Source of the DNA: Candidatus Omnitrophota bacterium
GTDB lineage: Bacteria > Omnitrophota > Gorgyraeia > B26-G9
Direction: 5' to 3'
DNA length: 6,235 bases
NCBI GenBank assembly: GCA_022013205.1
Contig: JAKLQT010000069.1
Coordinates: 1-6,235, forward strand
The notes beneath the pieces are model-generated. The model did not search any database, had not been told where the DNA came from, and saw only the letters and a program-made list of their open reading frames with translations. Shown here one piece after another: positions 6,184 to 6,235 of the stretch (positions within the stretch are counted from its first letter, which is position 1; each line of letters starts with the position of its first letter). Position numbers and translations under genes: made by a program.

Positions 6184-6223
6184 GAGGTAGTATCAAATAA
6201 AGCATGAAAGGATATGAAAGAAT

Positions 6224-6235
6224 TTACCACAGAGC
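6224..6235 (+). repeat. Possible start of an ACCACAGAG-type dispersed repeat (cut by window end)
   Basis: The last bases TTACCACAGAGC match the opening of a degenerate ACCACAGAG/CACAGAG repeat that I recall from intergenic regions of many bacteria. Only one unit is visible. The alternative is coding sequence: ATG at 6204 opens a frame to the window end, but the AGGAGG at 6182-6187 is 16 nt away, which is too far for a usual ribosome site. Confidence 0.3.

Noticed and set aside
6171..6187. GGCACTCTTAGGAGG as a possible CIRCE (HrcA) half-site
   Set aside because: CIRCE needs TTAGCACTC paired with GAGTGCTAA nine bases apart; neither arm is complete, and the site is downstream of the genes.

Overview
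The window reads almost entirely on the + strand as a compact run of seven genes. The first three form a classical bacterial heat-shock chaperone cluster: the 3' end of grpE (cut by the window edge), dnaK and dnaJ. They are followed by a small FmdB-type zinc-ribbon protein, a VanZ-like membrane protein, a DUF1015-family protein and an HD-domain phosphohydrolase-like protein. About 80 bases of untranslated sequence close the window. I see no tRNA, rRNA, CRISPR array, transposase, phage gene or sigma-type promoter that I can support.

The organism is a bacterium, since it has GrpE, a bacterial-length DnaJ and Shine-Dalgarno sites before nearly every gene. Base composition is moderate, with AT-rich gaps. 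The DnaK is not of the proteobacterial type: it lacks the roughly 24-residue insert of E. coli DnaK and carries a longer loop near residues 31-43, as I recall from archaeal and some deep-branching bacterial DnaK proteins. Together with the gene set, this best fits an uncultivated lineage such as Omnitrophota or a neighbouring phylum. That placement is inferred from memory of similar proteins and is not proven here.

Layout: grpE (to 328), 21 nt, dnaK (350-2227), 55 nt holding short CAGAT repeats, dnaJ (2283-3428), 112 nt holding several inverted repeats, fmdB-like (3541-3903, GTG start), vanZ-like (3878-4261, overlapping the previous gene by 26 nt), 43 nt, DUF1015 (4305-5567), 10 nt, HD protein (5578-6156), and a tail that may run into another dispersed repeat or a further gene.

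GrpE, DnaK and DnaJ act as one machine: DnaJ delivers unfolded proteins and triggers ATP hydrolysis by DnaK, and GrpE exchanges ADP for ATP. The zinc-ribbon and VanZ-like genes are tightly linked to each other but separated from dnaJ by the structured gap, so they may be a separate or attenuated part of the transcript. DUF1015 and the HD protein are spaced for translational coupling. The most noteworthy points are the archaeal/Gram-positive-like DnaK, the replacement of the HD-signature histidine by asparagine in the last gene, the ParB/sulfiredoxin-like DGHHR motif in DUF1015, and the repeat-like intergenic sequences. I do not see a clearly new multi-gene system.
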